64,000 nt of DNA from an uncultured Bulleidia sp. Lineage in GTDB: Bacteria > Bacillota_I > Bacilli_A > Erysipelotrichales > Erysipelotrichaceae. The stretch spans positions 6,951-70,950 of the forward strand of contig CAMUDN010000008.1 in NCBI GenBank assembly GCA_947087645.1, written 5' to 3'. The translations under genes were made by a program, and so were the position numbers. Positions 8,550 to 17,808 of the stretch are shown one piece after another. The notes beneath the pieces are model-generated. The model did not search any database. It worked only from the letters and a program-made list of their open reading frames with translations, and was not told where the DNA came from. Positions within the stretch are counted from its first letter, which is position 1; each line of letters begins with the position of its first letter.

Positions 8550-9450
8550 TCATTCATTAGCTTATGTGGATAAGACTCCAGCTAAGCCACTTACAAAATC
8601 TACATTAAATAAAATGGTATGGCGCTCAATGAACTTACAGGCTGCTTTCAATTATGAAAGAATGCAAGCTGCTGGTTGGTTATGGAGTATTTTACCAGGC
8701 TTAGAGAAAATTCACACTAATAAAGAAGATCTAAGTACATCAATGACTCATAACTTAGAGTTCTTTAATACACACCCATTCTTAGTTACATTCGTTATGG
8801 GTATTGTTTTATCACTTGAACAAGAAAAAGCTGATATCAACTCAATTCGTGCGGTTCGTACAGCAGCTATGGGTCCTTTAGGTGGTATTGGCGATGCATT
8901 GTTCTGGTTTACATTAGTTCCAATTACAGCTGGAATTACAGCTAAATTGGCTATGGATGGTAGTGTTGCCGGTCCTATATTATATTTTGTCATTACCTTT
9001 GTTGTACAAATGGCATTGCGTTATGGCTTAATGTATTGGTCTTATGATTTAGGTACAAGAGCAATTGAAGTATTAACAAAGAATGCACGTGAATTTACAC
9101 ACGCTGCTTCAATGTTAGGTGTTTTCGTTGTTGGTGCATTGACATGTAACTATGGTGCAACAAAACTTGCAATGAAGATTCCTAATGGTACAAAGATTGA
9201 TGCAGTAACTAAAAAGACAGTTGAAAATTTCATAGATATTCAAGGGTTATTAAATGGTATTTTACCAGCAATGATACCATTAGCTTTAACATTGATGTGC
9301 TATGCTTTGATTAAGAAAAAGAAATGGTCACCAACAGCTTGTATTATGTTATTGCTAGTTATTGGTATCGTTGGATGTGCTTTCGGTATTTGGAGTTCAG
9401 GAGAATACAAACCACTTGTTTCAGTACCTTGGTTCCAAGTTGCTAAATAA
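8539..9450 (+). CDS. PTS EIID component, mannose family
   Basis: A 303-residue EIID subunit. The N-terminal half has the family signature MVWRSMNLQAAFNYERMQ and then GWLWSILPGLEKI, the conserved FFNTHPF, and the GPLGGIGDALFW motif near residue 115-125. The C-terminal third is hydrophobic. The ATG at 8539 is preferred over the in-frame ATG at 8524, because the GGAGG ribosome site at 8526-8530 is correctly spaced only for the later codon. It overlaps EIIC by 11 bases. A stem-loop terminator follows. No enzyme for tagatose-6-phosphate kinase or aldolase is encoded nearby, so the pathway is completed elsewhere. Confidence 0.92.
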   Translation: MESNHSLAYVDKTPAKPLTKSTLNKMVWRSMNLQAAFNYERMQAAGWLWSILPGLEKIHTNKEDLSTSMTHNLEFFNTHPFLVTFVMGIVLSLEQEKADINSIRAVRTAAMGPLGGIGDALFWFTLVPITAGITAKLAMDGSVAGPILYFVITFVVQMALRYGLMYWSYDLGTRAIEVLTKNAREFTHAASMLGVFVVGALTCNYGATKLAMKIPNGTKIDAVTKKTVENFIDIQGLLNGILPAMIPLALTLMCYALIKKKKWSPTACIMLLLVIGIVGCAFGIWSSGEYKPLVSVPWFQVAK

Positions 9451-9477
9451 GATTATTTAGAAAGAATACATATTTAT

Positions 9478-9523
9478 AAAAATGGATATGAACTGTAAGT
9501 TATTACAGTGAGTATCCATTTTT
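9478..9523 (+). terminator. Terminator of the PTS operon
   Basis: A long stem, AAAAATGGATA paired with TATCCATTTTT, with an inner mini-stem (ACTGTAA/TTACAGT) and a T-run. It lies 28 bases past the EIID stop codon. Confidence 0.8.
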
Positions 9524-9550
9524 TAATTATTAGTGTTAATAAGAAATTAA

Positions 9551-9601
9551 TTGACAAAAAAAATAACAAGACATAAAATATACTTGAACAAGTGTTCAAG
9601 T
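9551..9601 (+). promoter_or_regulatory. Promoter plus ArsR/SmtB-type operator of the metal ATPase
   Basis: A consensus promoter (TTGACA at 9551-9556, 17-base spacer, TAAAAT at 9574-9579) is followed at once by a perfect dyad, ACTTGAACA-AG-TGTTCAAGT (9582-9601). The TGAACA-N2-TGTTCA core is the kind of site bound by ArsR/SmtB sensors such as CzrA and CadC, so metal binding would release repression. The expected transcription start lies within the dyad. No ArsR-family gene is present in the window. Confidence 0.8.
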
Positions 9602-9612
9602 GAGGCAATTGT

Positions 9613-11862
9613 ATGAGTATAAAAGTTTATAAAATTTTAGGATTAGATTGTGCCGACTGTGCAAGATATCTAGAAGAAAAAATTAATAAATTAAGTGGTG
9701 TTAAATCAGCTTATATTAATTTTATTAGTGAAACTTTAAAAATTGATTTTGCAGATGAAGAAGAACATATATTGGATAAAGTTATGGATCTTGCTTTAAA
9801 AGAAGAAGGAGCAGTCATAAAACCTGTTGAAGCAACGGAGTTAGACTTTAGAATAGATAATACTAGAGATCACCAAGAAGTACTTTCTTTAGTATCGAAT
9901 ATTAAACAATTACCTTATATTTACCAAGTTGATATAATTAGTAACAGAATAAAATTACAATTCGATGTTAAATATACTAAAAATATAAAATCTGATATTC
10001 AAGATTTGTGCTCTAAAATAAATGATAAAGCTAAAATAAAATGGTTAAAACAACAAAATAATAAACTTGATTTAATTTTATTGCGAATAATAATAGGTGT
10101 TATTTTATTCCTATTAGCACTAATCTTTGATTATAATACAGCAACAATTATTTTATTAGTAGCATACGTAAGTGTTAGTTACGATGTTATTGTACGTGCT
10201 ATTTACTCTTGTATTAAGGGAAAAATATTTGATGAAAATTTCTTGATGACAATAGCAACCTTTTCAGCTATCTTTATGCATGAATATAAAGAAGCATTAG
10301 CTGTAGTATTATTTTATCAATTGGGTGAATATTGTCAGAATAAAGCCGTTAAACATTCACGCCATTCAATTAGTGAATTAATGGATATTCGTCCTGATAT
10401 GGCAGTAGTTAAACATAATGATAAATTTATTAAAGTAATACCTGAAGAAGTTAAAATAGGTGATATCTTACGAGTTTTACCAGGTGAAAAAATTCCCGTT
10501 GATGGGATTGTGAAAGAAGGAATAAGCAGTATTAATTTATCATCATTAACTGGTGAAAGTGCTTGGCAAGATGTTGAAAAAGGCAGTTCTGTGATAGGTG
10601 GTTCAATTAATGAAAATGGAACTATTTATCTTGAGTGTACAAGTTTATTTAGAGATTCAACGATTGCTAAAATACTTGATTTAGTAGAAAATTCTAGTCA
10701 AACGAAAGCAAAAGAAGAAAAATTTATAACTAAATTCTCAAGTATATATACACCGGTAGTTGTAGCTTTAGCTTTTGTAGTTGCTATTGTTACCAGTATT
10801 TATATTGGTGATTATCAAGAAGGAATTAAAAGGGCTTGTACTTTCTTAGTTATCTCTTGTCCTTGTGCTCTAGTTATATCGATACCACTTTCTTTCTTTT
10901 CTGGTATTGGCGGTCTTTCACGAAAGGGCATTTTAGTAAAAGGAGCTAATGTATTTGCTAAAATTAATAAAATAAAAAGAATGGTATTTGACAAGACAGG
11001 CACTTTAACAAAAGGTAGTTTTTGTATTGAAAATGTGATTTCAAATAATACAGATGAATTATTGCAATATGCTTGTGCTTTAGAAGAACATTCGAAGCAT
11101 CCTTTATCAGCACCGATTCTAGCTATGCGAAACAATACATCTAATAAATGTATTGTTAAAAGTGTTAAGGATGTACCTGGTCGTGGTTTACAAGGCATAG
11201 TAGATAATAAACTAATACGCTTAGGTAATAAAAAATTTTTAGAGGAGGCAGGTATTCAAGTTCCGTTAGTTGATCAAGTAGGGACAAAAGTCTACGTTGC
11301 AAAAGAAAATGATTACTTAGGATGTATGTTATTACGTGATCAGTTAAAAGAAGGAACGAATGAATTTGTTAGAAGTTTAAAAAATAAACAGATTAGAGTA
11401 GAAATTCTTTCTGGTGATGCTGATACAGTAGTTAAAGATATTGCTCAACAATTAGGAGTAGATAATTATTTAGCAAATCAATTACCAAATGATAAAGTAC
11501 AAGCAGTAAATGAAGGTAAAAAATATGGCTATACTTGTTTTGTTGGTGATGGTACAAATGATGCTCCTGTATTGAAAGTAGCAGATGTTTCTATTGCGAT
11601 GGGTACAATGGGAACAGATGCAGCTATTGAAGTTGCAGATATTATTTTAATGGATGATTCCTTAAATAAAATTGAAACTTTAATGGTTCAAGCTAAAAAA
11701 ATTGTAAATATTGCGAAGCAAAATATTTGGATGGCTATTGCAATTAAGATTATTGTTTTATGTTTAGGAGCAATTGGTTATTCTAATATGTGGATGGCTA
11801 TTTTTGCTGATACAGGTGTAACATTACTTTGTGTAATTAATTCATTGCGTTTATTAAAATAG
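9613..11862 (+). CDS. P1B-type metal-transporting ATPase (Zn/Cd/Pb group)
   Basis: A 749-residue P-type ATPase that exports soft divalent metals across the membrane. The N-terminal HMA domain has GLDCADC (Cys13 and Cys16); a second, Cys-free HMA-like segment follows (about 80-145). Then come TM helices, the actuator loop (LTGES), the metal-selecting SCPCAL motif in a TM helix (Cys416 and Cys418), the phosphorylated Asp in DKTGT (Asp460) and the hinge VGDGTNDAP. An Asp in the last helix (FADTGVTLL) together with CPC is typical of the Zn2+/Cd2+/Pb2+ group rather than Cu+. An ArsR-type dyad lies over its promoter, so metal-induced expression is likely. GAGG precedes the ATG at good spacing. Confidence 0.92.
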   Translation: MSIKVYKILGLDCADCARYLEEKINKLSGVKSAYINFISETLKIDFADEEEHILDKVMDLALKEEGAVIKPVEATELDFRIDNTRDHQEVLSLVSNIKQLPYIYQVDIISNRIKLQFDVKYTKNIKSDIQDLCSKINDKAKIKWLKQQNNKLDLILLRIIIGVILFLLALIFDYNTATIILLVAYVSVSYDVIVRAIYSCIKGKIFDENFLMTIATFSAIFMHEYKEALAVVLFYQLGEYCQNKAVKHSRHSISELMDIRPDMAVVKHNDKFIKVIPEEVKIGDILRVLPGEKIPVDGIVKEGISSINLSSLTGESAWQDVEKGSSVIGGSINENGTIYLECTSLFRDSTIAKILDLVENSSQTKAKEEKFITKFSSIYTPVVVALAFVVAIVTSIYIGDYQEGIKRACTFLVISCPCALVISIPLSFFSGIGGLSRKGILVKGANVFAKINKIKRMVFDKTGTLTKGSFCIENVISNNTDELLQYACALEEHSKHPLSAPILAMRNNTSNKCIVKSVKDVPGRGLQGIVDNKLIRLGNKKFLEEAGIQVPLVDQVGTKVYVAKENDYLGCMLLRDQLKEGTNEFVRSLKNKQIRVEILSGDADTVVKDIAQQLGVDNYLANQLPNDKVQAVNEGKKYGYTCFVGDGTNDAPVLKVADVSIAMGTMGTDAAIEVADIILMDDSLNKIETLMVQAKKIVNIAKQNIWMAIAIKIIVLCLGAIGYSNMWMAIFADTGVTLLCVINSLRLLK

Positions 11863-11890
11863 TATATAATAATAGCTAAGGGAGCTTAAT

Positions 11891-12214
11891 ATGCGTTTTT
11901 TGATTGAAGCAGGTATTAATTTTTTAGCATTATATTTAGCAGAATTTATCTTTCCTATTATAAAATTTGATAGCTTGAGAACAATGATAGCAACAGCATT
12001 TATATTAACAATATTAAATTATATTTTAAAGCCTATATTGCATTTCATATGTTTTCCGATTACTATTTTAACACTTGGTATATTTAGCTTATTTATTAAT
12101 GCTTATATCTTAAAGCTTGCTTTAAAATTTACACATATCGAAATTACTAGTTTTTTCTCCTTAATATTAATAAGTATATTTATATCGCTAATGCATCATT
12201 TATTAAATAAATAA
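11891..12214 (+). CDS. Small PF04020-type membrane protein (YvlD/phage holin IV-like)
   Basis: A 107-residue protein that is almost entirely hydrophobic, with four membrane helices. The pattern fits the PF04020 group (YvlD-like, also called 4-TMS phage holin superfamily IV), including the LNYILKPILHFICFPITILTLG-type segment in the middle and INAYILKLA after it. Members are widespread chromosomal genes without proven function, and nothing here suggests a prophage. It starts 28 bases after the metal ATPase with a GGGAG ribosome site and may be co-transcribed with it. A terminator lies 37 bases past its stop. Confidence 0.8.
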   Translation: MRFLIEAGINFLALYLAEFIFPIIKFDSLRTMIATAFILTILNYILKPILHFICFPITILTLGIFSLFINAYILKLALKFTHIEITSFFSLILISIFISLMHHLLNK

Positions 12215-12250
12215 ATATATAAGTATTTATCTAAAAAGAGATGAATATAG

Positions 12251-12277
12251 CCAGAAGAGATATCTTCTGGCTTTTTA
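12251..12277 (+). terminator. Terminator after the small membrane protein
   Basis: CCAGAAGA-GATA-TCTTCTGG followed by CTTTTT. The sequence, including the preceding ATATAG, closely resembles the terminator at 38089, suggesting a shared origin. Confidence 0.85.
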
Positions 12278-12453
12278 TATCAAGATTGTTTTTTATTTGT
12301 TTGTTTTATTTTATTAAATAGCCTGTGTATAATAAGCTATTATTTATAGCGTATATATAGACAAGATCTTTTTTTAATAGTATGTTTAATACTATTATCA
12401 AGAAGAATTTTAATTTTTATATGATCTCATATATGTTTATATACATTTACCAA

Positions 12454-12489
12454 TAAAAAAGGTAATTGAACTAATTCAATTACCTTTTT
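12454..12489 (-). terminator. Terminator of the FIVAR surface-protein gene
   Basis: AAAAAGGTAATTGAA and TTCAATTACCTTTTT form a 15-bp stem with a 4-base loop. It lies just past the 3' end of the minus-strand gene, and a U-run follows in that direction. Confidence 0.85.
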
Positions 12490-12497
12490 GATGTATT

Positions 12498-15400
12498 TTA
12501 ATCATCATCTTTCTTTTTATGTAATTTTTTAATACCTATTAAGCCAAGAATAGAGGCAAATAAACTTGTAAATGGTAATGTACCAATAGGATCAGCAGTA
12601 TGAGGAACTTTAGATGCCATTGAAGATCTTAGTTTATCTTCGATAGCTTTAAGTTTAGCTAAAGCAGCATTAACCTCTACTTGTGTTGCATTAGTATCTT
12701 TTAATAATTTATGAGCTTCATTGATAGCTTGTTTATATTCTTCTTTAATGCTTTCATCAGCAAGATAATTATGATTTAATACATCATTTGAAGAATCAAC
12801 TTGTTTTTGAAGTTCTTGCTTATTCGTCTTATTGTGATCTAATAGATTCTTTTTAGCAATATTGAGTTTAGCTAAAGCATCATCAACCTGTTTTTGAGTA
12901 GGTTTTTGATCATTAGGAGTATTTGGATCATCTTGTTTGTGTAATAACTCATTAGCATTATCTAAAGCAGACTTGTAAGCAGCAAGATCAGACTTAGCAG
13001 GTTCTTTATCTTTATTATCATTAGCATTAGTAAATTCAGCTAATTTCTTAAATTCTTGATCTTTGTTAGCTTCATTTCTTAAGTTATCAACATTCGTCTT
13101 ATTGTGATCTAATAGATTCTTTTTAGCAAGATTAAGTTTAGCTAAAGCATCATCAACCTGTTTTTGAGTAGGTTTTTGATCATTAGGAGTATTTGGATCA
13201 TCTTGTTTGTGTAATAACTCATTAGCATTATCTAAAGCAGACTTGTAAGCAGCAAGATCAGACTTAGCAGGTTCTTTATCTTTATTATCATTAGCATTAG
13301 TAAATTCAGCTAATTTCTTAAATTCTTGATCTTTGTTAGCTTCATTTCTTAAGTTATCAACATTCGTCTTATTGTGATCTAATAGATTCTTTTTAGCAAG
13401 ATTAAGTTTAGCTAAAGCATCATCAACCTGTTTTTGAGTAGGTTTTTGATCATTAGGAGTATTTGGATCATCTTGTTTGTGTAATAACTCATTAGCATTA
13501 TCTAAAGCAGACTTGTAAGCAGCAAGATCAGACTTAGCAGGTTCTTTATCTTTATTATCATTAGCATTAGTAAATTCAGCTAATTTCTTAAATTCTTGAT
13601 CTTTGTTAGCTTCATTTCTTAAGTTATCAACATTCGTCTTATTGTGATCTAATAGATTCTTTTTAGCAAGATTAAGTTTAGCTAAAGCATCATCAACCTG
13701 TTTTTGAGTAGGACGATCTTTAGCCGGAACCGCTTGCCCATTGAGTAGTCCATTGTGTTTATCAATAAGTTCTTTAGCATCATTTAAAGCTTTTTCATAT
13801 TCTTCAAGATCAGGATCTTTTGGTGTTTCTTTACGATCTTTTATATTTTGATATTCAGCATTTTTTTGAAAATTAGAATCATCATTTACTTCTTTTTGAA
13901 TTTCATCAATTTTTGTCTCAAATGGCTTTAGTCCTTCTTGAGCTGCACTTAACTTAGCTAAAGCATTATCGATTTCTGTTTGAGTTGGTTTTTGAGATAA
14001 AGGAACATTTGTATCAGTATGTTTTTGAATTAATTCTTTAGCTTTAGCAAGGCTATCATCATATTTCTTCATAGCTTCTTTAGCTTCTTTACTAGCATCT
14101 GTAGCTGTAGTATTACGATAATAAGCTTCATCGGTAACATTTTGATCAACCAAAGGTTTTAACGTGTTAATATCTGTCTTATACTTTTCGATTAATGCTT
14201 TCCGAGCAGTATCCAATTTTTGCTTTGCTTCATCAACTTGTTTTTGGGTTATATCATCTTTATTTAAAATATTCTTAGCATCATTTAAGGCTTTATTGTA
14301 AGCTTTTATAGCATTTTCTGCATCTTTATGTTTAGCTAAATAATTTGGATCATTTGCATTGCGATAAGCAGGATCATTTTCTGTTCCACTTGCTCCATCA
14401 TGTTGATAAATTGATTGTTTAAGTTGATCAGTATTCGTCTCAAACTGAGCAAATGCTTTATATGCATCATCAAGCATCTTTAAAGCATTATCAACATCCT
14501 TTTGTAAAGCTTCACCATTTGCATGTGATTGAATATTTTTTAAGTAATCAGCAGAATTGACATCAACATTAGGATCATCAACTGGAATATTTGTTAGAGG
14601 AATTTCTTTACCCTTATCAGCCCCTTCTGCATAGACATCTTTAGATAACTGATTATTAATTACTTTATTTGCTTGTGCAAGTGCTTCATCATATGCTTTT
14701 TTTACATTGATAGCTTGCGTAACTTTAGCTTTTTCTTTAGCATCCAATGATTGATCATTAACTTTTTTCGTTAATTCAAGAACATTCTTGAAAAGAGGAT
14801 TATCATTAAATTTCTTATTATCATTCAGTTTATTTGTAAGCTCAGTAGTATCAGTTGTATATTTTTCAATAACTTTACGTGCATTGATTAAAGCATCTTT
14901 TAAAGTATCTATTTCCGTTTGTGTTGCTTGAGGATTGTGTAATAACTTTTTAGCTGCATGGTATGCATCATTATAAGTTTTAAAATCAATAGCTGATTGA
15001 GCATTTGAACCTTCTTTAATTCCCATTGCATGAGCATTGAAATAAGCTGGTAGTAAGTAACCATTGACATTATCAGCTAAAGCTTTACCAAGATCAGATT
15101 TATCAGAAGAATAATTTTGATGTAAATTTTCCTCAGCAGTCTTCAACTTTTGCAAAGCTTCATCAACTTGTTTTTGCGTAGCGCTTGGAAGAGCAAGTAT
15201 ATTTTTAGCATTTGTTATGGCATCATCATAGTCTTTAACAGCTTTTTGAGCATTTGGATCATTAACTTTATTTTTAGCATTTTGATAGAAAACACTCTTT
15301 TTACTATTTGGATCATTAGGATTTGGATTATCAAACGATTGCTTAACAGCATTATCTAATTTTTGTTTATTTGTTGCTCGCTTATCTAAAGTTTCTTTAG

Positions 15401-17462
15401 CTTTCTTTAAATTAAATAAAGCTTTATTTACATCAGCTTGGGTTGCTTTTGGATCAGCTGATACTTTATGTGCTTCAATTACTGCATTATCATATGCCGT
15501 TCTTTCGTTATCAGTAGCATTTTGATATGTTGGATCATCATGACTAACTTTACCATCACGGTTAATAACGACATTTAATTTATCTTTATCAGTTGTAAAA
15601 GCATTTAAAGCAGCTCGAGCATCATCAAGAGTTGCTTTAGCATCATCAACGTCTTTTTGACTAGCTTCTTTATTATCTAATACTTTTTGTGCATTACTTA
15701 AAGCCTGATCATAGTTATTTTTAGCATTTGCTGCTTTAGCATTTTTTTGATCGTCTAATGAACCATCATCTTTACGAAAATCAGGATTTAAAACATTTTT
15801 ATAACTACTTTCTGCTTGGGTTCCACTAGCTGGCTTATCTCCTTCAGCAGCTTGACCATGTTTATCATAAGATTTACGTAAAGCTTCTTTATTAGTTGGT
15901 ACACCATTTAAAGCATCTTTTGCTTTTTCTAAGGTTAAGAAACTATTATCAAGTTCTGCTCTTAAACTAGCATCTTGTCTAATAATTGCTTCTTTTTCTG
16001 CCTCAGAATGTGCATCTTTTGTCTTCTCTTTAATTTTGGCAAGGGTTTCTTTTGCACGAGCTAGAGCATTTTCATAAGCTTTTTTGATATCTGAACTTGC
16101 ATTATAATAGGTAGAATCATGTTTTGTGCCTTGATCTTGTTCATTGTTATGAGCCATTATAGCTTTTTCAAGATCACTTGTTTTGTAAGTTGTCTGAGGT
16201 ACAAAAACAACTTCTAATGCTTTCTTTGTTACATGCATGCCATGATTTGGATCAAGCAAATGGTAGTAATAAGTTAATGTATATGGCGCAACAAATAAAC
16301 GTGCTCGATAGATAGCTCCTTTTTTAGCTGCTACTTCAGTATTGGCATTGTTATCAATTTCGTTAGGGAATCCTTTTAAAGTAATCACTTTAGCATTCTC
16401 TTTTGCAAGATTCTGATCAGATCCAGATACTAGGGCATTACTGATAGCATAAGGGCCAGATTTGATAAGCATATCTAAAACAGCAACTGGTTCGCCTTTG
16501 TCATTTATTTTACTATGTACATGGGTAAAATTTTCACTTTTTAAAGTATTAATTTCATCTCCATCTAAAGTACGCAATGTTTGATTTTTCTTAATTGAAT
16601 TAGCACGTAATGTTTTTACAGCATCAGATAATGTAAAACTACTAGCTTTAGTTGCATCATAATGATATAAAAGAACATTGCCATTTTTATCATATGACCA
16701 ACCTTCATCACTATCTCGACCATCGATGTGTTTTTGGGTCCAAGTGACTTTATAATCAGTCCGAATATTGATAACGGAAGTGATAATATTGTTTACAATA
16801 TTTGATTCAAAATCACCAATTACGGAATTTGTTTCAATATGAACAATAACCGGATTTGAAGCTATACCATTAGAATAACCTTGATAGGCTTTGCCACCTT
16901 GTTTGATTTCATTATCCGCTACTTTTTGATAAACTTTGACTTGCTCTTTATTTTGTAAACCAAGTTTAGGATTATGTTTATTTTTCTCAAAAAATCTTTC
17001 CTGAATTAACGCAAGTTCATTTTTTGCATAACGAATAGGATTAGCTACAACAATAGCATCTTCTCCCGTAGGTAAATTAATATCTGTTTTTCTAACAGCT
17101 AAAAGTTCATTTTTGATTGTTACACTATTTTGGGCATCCAATTGCATAATTGCATTACCCTGATTATCAAAACTTATTTTATCAACACTGATATTGTTGA
17201 TGGCGGCTAATTTTTTGGCGATATTCTGTTTTTGTTCTTCACTTAAATTAGTTGGATCATCGGCTATTATTTTTTGAATTTGATCATGATACTTGGAGTT
17301 TTGCTGAGCGGATACATTATTTTGTTGCTTTGGCTCAACAGCTAATGCATAAATAGTACTTGTACTCATGGCTAAAGATAGCCCTAATAAAGCAGAGGCT
17401 TTACTGACAGAGTGTATACTATTTTTCTTAGTACTTTTTTTCATAATAGATTTTTTAGACAT
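12498..17462 (-). CDS. Large FIVAR-repeat cell-surface protein with sorting signal
   Basis: A 1654-residue secreted, probably wall-anchored protein. The N-terminus is a long Gram-positive signal peptide (basic stretch, hydrophobic core ALLGLSLAMSTSTIYALA). A globular region (about 60-430) of unrecognised fold follows. From about 440 to 1600 there are roughly a dozen three-helix FIVAR-type modules with ATQADVNKAL or PTQKQVDDAL cores. The C-terminus is a sorting signal with the variant motif VPHTAD, a hydrophobic helix and a KKLHKKKDDD tail, suggesting a sortase with relaxed specificity. The start at 17462 is chosen over 17483 because GGAGG sits correctly before it. Three modules near the C-terminus are almost identical. 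Adhesin or stalk function is inferred from the family. Confidence 0.9.
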   Translation of the reverse strand: MSKKSIMKKSTKKNSIHSVSKASALLGLSLAMSTSTIYALAVEPKQQNNVSAQQNSKYHDQIQKIIADDPTNLSEEQKQNIAKKLAAINNISVDKISFDNQGNAIMQLDAQNSVTIKNELLAVRKTDINLPTGEDAIVVANPIRYAKNELALIQERFFEKNKHNPKLGLQNKEQVKVYQKVADNEIKQGGKAYQGYSNGIASNPVIVHIETNSVIGDFESNIVNNIITSVINIRTDYKVTWTQKHIDGRDSDEGWSYDKNGNVLLYHYDATKASSFTLSDAVKTLRANSIKKNQTLRTLDGDEINTLKSENFTHVHSKINDKGEPVAVLDMLIKSGPYAISNALVSGSDQNLAKENAKVITLKGFPNEIDNNANTEVAAKKGAIYRARLFVAPYTLTYYYHLLDPNHGMHVTKKALEVVFVPQTTYKTSDLEKAIMAHNNEQDQGTKHDSTYYNASSDIKKAYENALARAKETLAKIKEKTKDAHSEAEKEAIIRQDASLRAELDNSFLTLEKAKDALNGVPTNKEALRKSYDKHGQAAEGDKPASGTQAESSYKNVLNPDFRKDDGSLDDQKNAKAANAKNNYDQALSNAQKVLDNKEASQKDVDDAKATLDDARAALNAFTTDKDKLNVVINRDGKVSHDDPTYQNATDNERTAYDNAVIEAHKVSADPKATQADVNKALFNLKKAKETLDKRATNKQKLDNAVKQSFDNPNPNDPNSKKSVFYQNAKNKVNDPNAQKAVKDYDDAITNAKNILALPSATQKQVDEALQKLKTAEENLHQNYSSDKSDLGKALADNVNGYLLPAYFNAHAMGIKEGSNAQSAIDFKTYNDAYHAAKKLLHNPQATQTEIDTLKDALINARKVIEKYTTDTTELTNKLNDNKKFNDNPLFKNVLELTKKVNDQSLDAKEKAKVTQAINVKKAYDEALAQANKVINNQLSKDVYAEGADKGKEIPLTNIPVDDPNVDVNSADYLKNIQSHANGEALQKDVDNALKMLDDAYKAFAQFETNTDQLKQSIYQHDGASGTENDPAYRNANDPNYLAKHKDAENAIKAYNKALNDAKNILNKDDITQKQVDEAKQKLDTARKALIEKYKTDINTLKPLVDQNVTDEAYYRNTTATDASKEAKEAMKKYDDSLAKAKELIQKHTDTNVPLSQKPTQTEIDNALAKLSAAQEGLKPFETKIDEIQKEVNDDSNFQKNAEYQNIKDRKETPKDPDLEEYEKALNDAKELIDKHNGLLNGQAVPAKDRPTQKQVDDALAKLNLAKKNLLDHNKTNVDNLRNEANKDQEFKKLAEFTNANDNKDKEPAKSDLAAYKSALDNANELLHKQDDPNTPNDQKPTQKQVDDALAKLNLAKKNLLDHNKTNVDNLRNEANKDQEFKKLAEFTNANDNKDKEPAKSDLAAYKSALDNANELLHKQDDPNTPNDQKPTQKQVDDALAKLNLAKKNLLDHNKTNVDNLRNEANKDQEFKKLAEFTNANDNKDKEPAKSDLAAYKSALDNANELLHKQDDPNTPNDQKPTQKQVDDALAKLNIAKKNLLDHNKTNKQELQKQVDSSNDVLNHNYLADESIKEEYKQAINEAHKLLKDTNATQVEVNAALAKLKAIEDKLRSSMASKVPHTADPIGTLPFTSLFASILGLIGIKKLHKKKDDD
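12841..13650 (-). repeat. Three tandem 270-bp (90-residue) FIVAR repeats, near-identical DNA
   Basis: Three consecutive 270-bp units (12841-13110, 13111-13380, 13381-13650), each encoding one 90-residue module. Comparing the boundaries and the body of the units by eye, the second and third appear identical and the first differs at about two bases (near 12860-12865). A fourth copy starts at 13651 and diverges after about 60 bases. The lack of synonymous differences points to recent amplification, so copy number may vary between strains. Confidence 0.9.
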
Positions 17463-17808
17463 ATATCCTCCTTTACAAGTCATTTAATCTGTCGAAAAAG
17501 TAACATTTCACAATAATGAAACTTCAACTGCTTGCGCAATCTATAAAAAGAGCATGAAGATAATAAAGAAAATATAAATAATCAGATCAAAGAACAAAAG
17601 AAGGCTGAAATTTATATAGCTTTATTAATAACAAAAATCAAAAAGTATACTCTTAACTATTTGATATTATACCATGTATTTATTATATATGATAATGAAG
17701 TTGAAATTAAGTTATAAGTTTATTATGCATAAAACAAAAAGCATTTAATGCATAAAGTTAGCAAAAATAGATTATAATATAAAAACGTTTTTAGCATTAG
17801 GGGGAAAT
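17463..17808. other. Divergent intergenic region between two surface-protein genes
   Basis: About 350 bases, AT-rich and without a gene. It must hold promoters in both directions. The only clear signals are the ribosome sites at each end (GGAGG for the left gene, AGGGGG for the right gene) and several -10-like TATAAT or TATATT runs (for example around 17770). I see no obvious operator. Confidence 0.5.

Noticed and set aside
11891..12214. Prophage holin
   Set aside because: The PF04020 group includes many chromosomal proteins, and no other phage gene is nearby.
12841..13650. Regularly spaced direct repeats that could suggest a CRISPR array
   Set aside because: The period is 270 bases, the repeats are contiguous without spacers and lie in frame inside a surface-protein gene.
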